Assembly: GCA_023430045.1 (NCBI GenBank)
Contig: JAEZCF010000107.1
Coordinates: 1 to 5,687, forward strand
Reading direction: 5' to 3'
DNA length: 5,687 bases
DNA from: Pseudomonadota bacterium
Lineage (GTDB): Bacteria; Pseudomonadota; Gammaproteobacteria; Xanthomonadales; Xanthomonadaceae
The notes under the pieces were generated by a model. That model ran no database searches. It worked only from the letters and a program-made list of their open reading frames with translations, and was not told the DNA's origin. This document shows, one piece after another, positions 4,601 to 5,687 of the stretch. The stretch's first letter is position 1, and the number at the start of each line of letters is the position of its first letter. The position numbers were made by a program, and so were the translations under genes.

Positions 4601-4627
4601 AAAAAGAGCCCGACTTGCGTCGGGCTC
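4601..4627 (-). terminator. Rho-independent terminator between rpsN and rpsH
   Basis: On the transcribed strand GAGCCCGAC (4627-4619) and GTCGGGCTC (4614-4606) form a perfect 9-bp GC-rich stem closed by a GCAA (GNRA) tetraloop. TTTTT (4605-4601) follows at once. This is a textbook intrinsic terminator oriented with the operon. An A-rich flank (TTAAGG) can extend pairing with the U-tract. On the opposite strand the tail is CCCTTAAT, much weaker, so the direction is clear. It lies about 90 nt after the rpsN stop, inside what is normally a continuous spc operon. Confidence 0.85.
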
Positions 4628-4700
4628 CCTTAATCCGGGATCAGGGCCGGAAAACCGACCCCTCTCCCCTGCCCCGTGCCGTGAAGGCGCGAGGCAGTGG

Positions 4701-4716
4701 AAGGGACGAATCCCTT
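4701..4716 (-). other. UUCG-loop hairpin overlapping the rpsN stop codon
   Basis: The transcript reads AAGGGA, TTCG, TCCCTT: a 6-bp stem with a UUCG tetraloop. It begins at the last two bases of the rpsN TAA stop. It may shield the 3' end of the rplE-rpsN message from exonucleases together with the downstream terminator. Confidence 0.5.
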
Positions 4717-5020
4717 ACCAGCTGGCCTTGCGCAGGCCCGGCACGTCGCCACGCATGGTGGCTTCACGCAGCTTGTTACGGCCCAGGCCGAACTTGCTGT
4801 ACACGCCACGCGGGCGGCCCGAGAGCTCGCAACGGTTGCGGTGACGGCTCGGCGACGAGTCGCGCGGCAGCTTCTGCAGCTTGATGACGGCCTCGGCCTT
4901 TTCGTCGTACGACGCGGTCGTGCTGGAGATGATCTTCTTCAGCTCTTCACGCTTGCCGGCGTACTTGACGGCCAGCTTCGCACGCTTGAGGTCGCGGTTG
5001 ACCATGGAGGTCTTTGCCAT
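4715..5020 (-). CDS. rpsN: 30S ribosomal protein S14 (zinc-independent type)
   Basis: S14 assembles into the head of the 30S subunit near the A site. The 101-residue product has the same length as E. coli S14. It begins MAKTSMVNRDLKRAKLAVKY and carries LPRDSSPSRHRNRCELSGRP (53-72), then FGLGRNKLREATMRGDVPGL and the end KASW. Only one cysteine is present in place of the CxxC pairs of zinc-binding S14, so this is the long C-minus form. GAGGA at 5032-5028 lies 7 nt before the ATG, and the gap to rplE is 18 nt. It is followed by a hairpin over its stop and a strong intrinsic terminator, so it appears to be the last gene of its transcription unit. Confidence 0.98.
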   Translation of the reverse strand: MAKTSMVNRDLKRAKLAVKYAGKREELKKIISSTTASYDEKAEAVIKLQKLPRDSSPSRHRNRCELSGRPRGVYSKFGLGRNKLREATMRGDVPGLRKASW

Positions 5021-5038
5021 TTCGGATTCCTCGACGTA

Positions 5039-5581
5039 TCAGTTACGGAACGGGAACTTGAACGCTGCGAGCAGCGCCTTCGCTTCCGCATCGGTCTTGG
5101 CGGTGGTGGTGATGGCGATATCCATGCCACGGATCGCGTCGACAGCGTCGAAGTCGATTTCCGGGAAGATGATCTGTTCCTTCACACCCATGTTGAAGTT
5201 GCCGCGACCGTCGAAGGAACGACCCGAGACACCACGGAAGTCGCGCACGCGCGGCAACGAGATGTTGATCAGACGGTCCATGAACTCGTACATCTTTTCA
5301 CGACGCAGCGTGGTCTTGCAGCCGATCGGCCAACCATCGCGGATCTTGAACGATGCCACCGAGACGCGGGACTTGGTCACGATCGGCTTCTGACCGGAGA
5401 CCTTGGCCATATCGGCGACGGCATTTTCCAGGATCTTCTTGTTCGTGGCTGCTTCGCCGACACCCATGTTCAGGGTGACCTTGACCAGCTTCGGAACCTG
5501 CATCGGATTGGTGTAGCCGAACTGCTTCATCAGCGCCGGCACCACTTCTTCCTTGTAAAACTTTTCGAGACGGGAATTCAT
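5039..5581 (-). CDS. rplE: 50S ribosomal protein L5
   Basis: L5 binds 5S rRNA and forms part of the central protuberance, touching the P-site tRNA and S13 across the subunit bridge. The 180 residues (179 in E. coli) begin MNSRLEKFYKEEVVPALMKQ. They include the L5 signature LVKVTLNMGVGEA (32-44), KPIVTKSRVSVASFKIRDGWPIG, and the C-terminal RSFDGRGNFNMGVKEQIIFPEI and RGMDIAITTTAKTDAEAKALL. GAGGA at 5594-5590, overlapping the rplX stop, lies 8 nt before the ATG at 5581. The gap to rplX is 11 nt, so translation may be coupled. Confidence 0.98.
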   Translation of the reverse strand: MNSRLEKFYKEEVVPALMKQFGYTNPMQVPKLVKVTLNMGVGEAATNKKILENAVADMAKVSGQKPIVTKSRVSVASFKIRDGWPIGCKTTLRREKMYEFMDRLINISLPRVRDFRGVSGRSFDGRGNFNMGVKEQIIFPEIDFDAVDAIRGMDIAITTTAKTDAEAKALLAAFKFPFRN

Positions 5582-5592
5582 CAGCTCATTCC

Positions 5593-5687
5593 TCAGGCGT
5601 CGAGCGCCTCACCGCTGGAGCGGAACACACGCAGTTTGCGTCCATCCTCCAGCACCTTGAAGCCAACGCGCTCGCCCTTGCCCGAAG
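5593..5687 (-). CDS. rplX: 50S ribosomal protein L24, C-terminal 30 residues (partial)
   Basis: The reverse strand from the window edge reads [20 protein letters not shown] and then [10 protein letters not shown] before a TGA at 5595-5593. The (R/T)VGFKxLEDGxKVRxxxxSGE pattern is the C-terminus of bacterial L24, a KOW-domain protein that initiates 50S assembly. Its place directly before rplE agrees with the spc gene order. The first two bases belong to an incomplete codon, and the N-terminal KOW domain is outside the window. Confidence 0.93.
5595..5609 (-). promoter_or_regulatory. Small hairpin at the rplX-rplE junction
   Basis: AGGCG (5609-5605) can pair with CGCCT (5599-5595) around a 5-nt loop in the mRNA. 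It ends at the rplX stop, next to the rplE Shine-Dalgarno sequence. In E. coli the repressor S8 binds spc mRNA near the rplE start. The location is suggestive, but the S8 core motif is not evident. Confidence 0.2.

Noticed and set aside
4354..4884. 176-residue plus-strand frame across the rpsN-rpsH gap
   Set aside because: It spans rpsH, a terminator, a repeat and rpsN in antisense, with random-looking Arg/Pro/Ala-rich sequence and no ribosome site support.

Overview
The window is part of the conserved ribosomal-protein super-operon, with every gene on the minus strand. Read in transcription order (right to left) it holds the 3' end of rplX (L24), then complete rplE (L5), rpsN (S14), rpsH (S8), rplF (L6), rplR (L18), rpsE (S5), rpmD (L30), rplO (L15) and secY, and finally the first 29 codons of rpsM (S13). 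This is the S10/spc/alpha arrangement of Gammaproteobacteria. GC-rich codon use, the 451-residue SecY, the L15 start MTMHLNEL and a GTAG-headed 23-nt palindrome between rpsN and rpsH point to the Xanthomonadaceae, most likely Stenotrophomonas or a close relative. The genus is inferred by recall, not by a database search.

Layout: 5593-5687 rplX end; 5039-5581 rplE; 4715-5020 rpsN; 4452-4714 an unusually long gap with hairpins, a strong intrinsic terminator and a SMAG-like repeat; 4053-4451 rpsH; 3507-4034 rplF; 3122-3475 rplR; 2964-3121 a second long gap with two tandem stem-loops; 2424-2963 rpsE; 2240-2431 rpmD, overlapping rpsE by 8 nt; 1792-2235 rplO; 433-1788 secY; 88-432 a 345-nt structured gap with two candidate promoters; 1-87 rpsM start.

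The gene products work together. L5 and L18 carry 5S rRNA in the central protuberance. L6, L15, L24 and L30 build the 50S subunit, and S5, S8, S13 and S14 build the 30S subunit. SecY is the pore of the Sec translocon, which threads nascent or finished proteins through the inner membrane. From rpsH to secY most junctions are tight, with Shine-Dalgarno sequences overlapping the upstream stop or lying inside the upstream gene.

The coding content is ordinary and I see no undescribed enzyme system. The noteworthy content is non-coding. The spc operon is interrupted by an intrinsic terminator between rpsN and rpsH, there is a hairpin-bearing gap between rplR and rpsE, and the secY-rpsM junction lacks rpmJ (L36), which E. 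coli has there. These suggest that transcription of this cluster is partitioned differently from E. coli.
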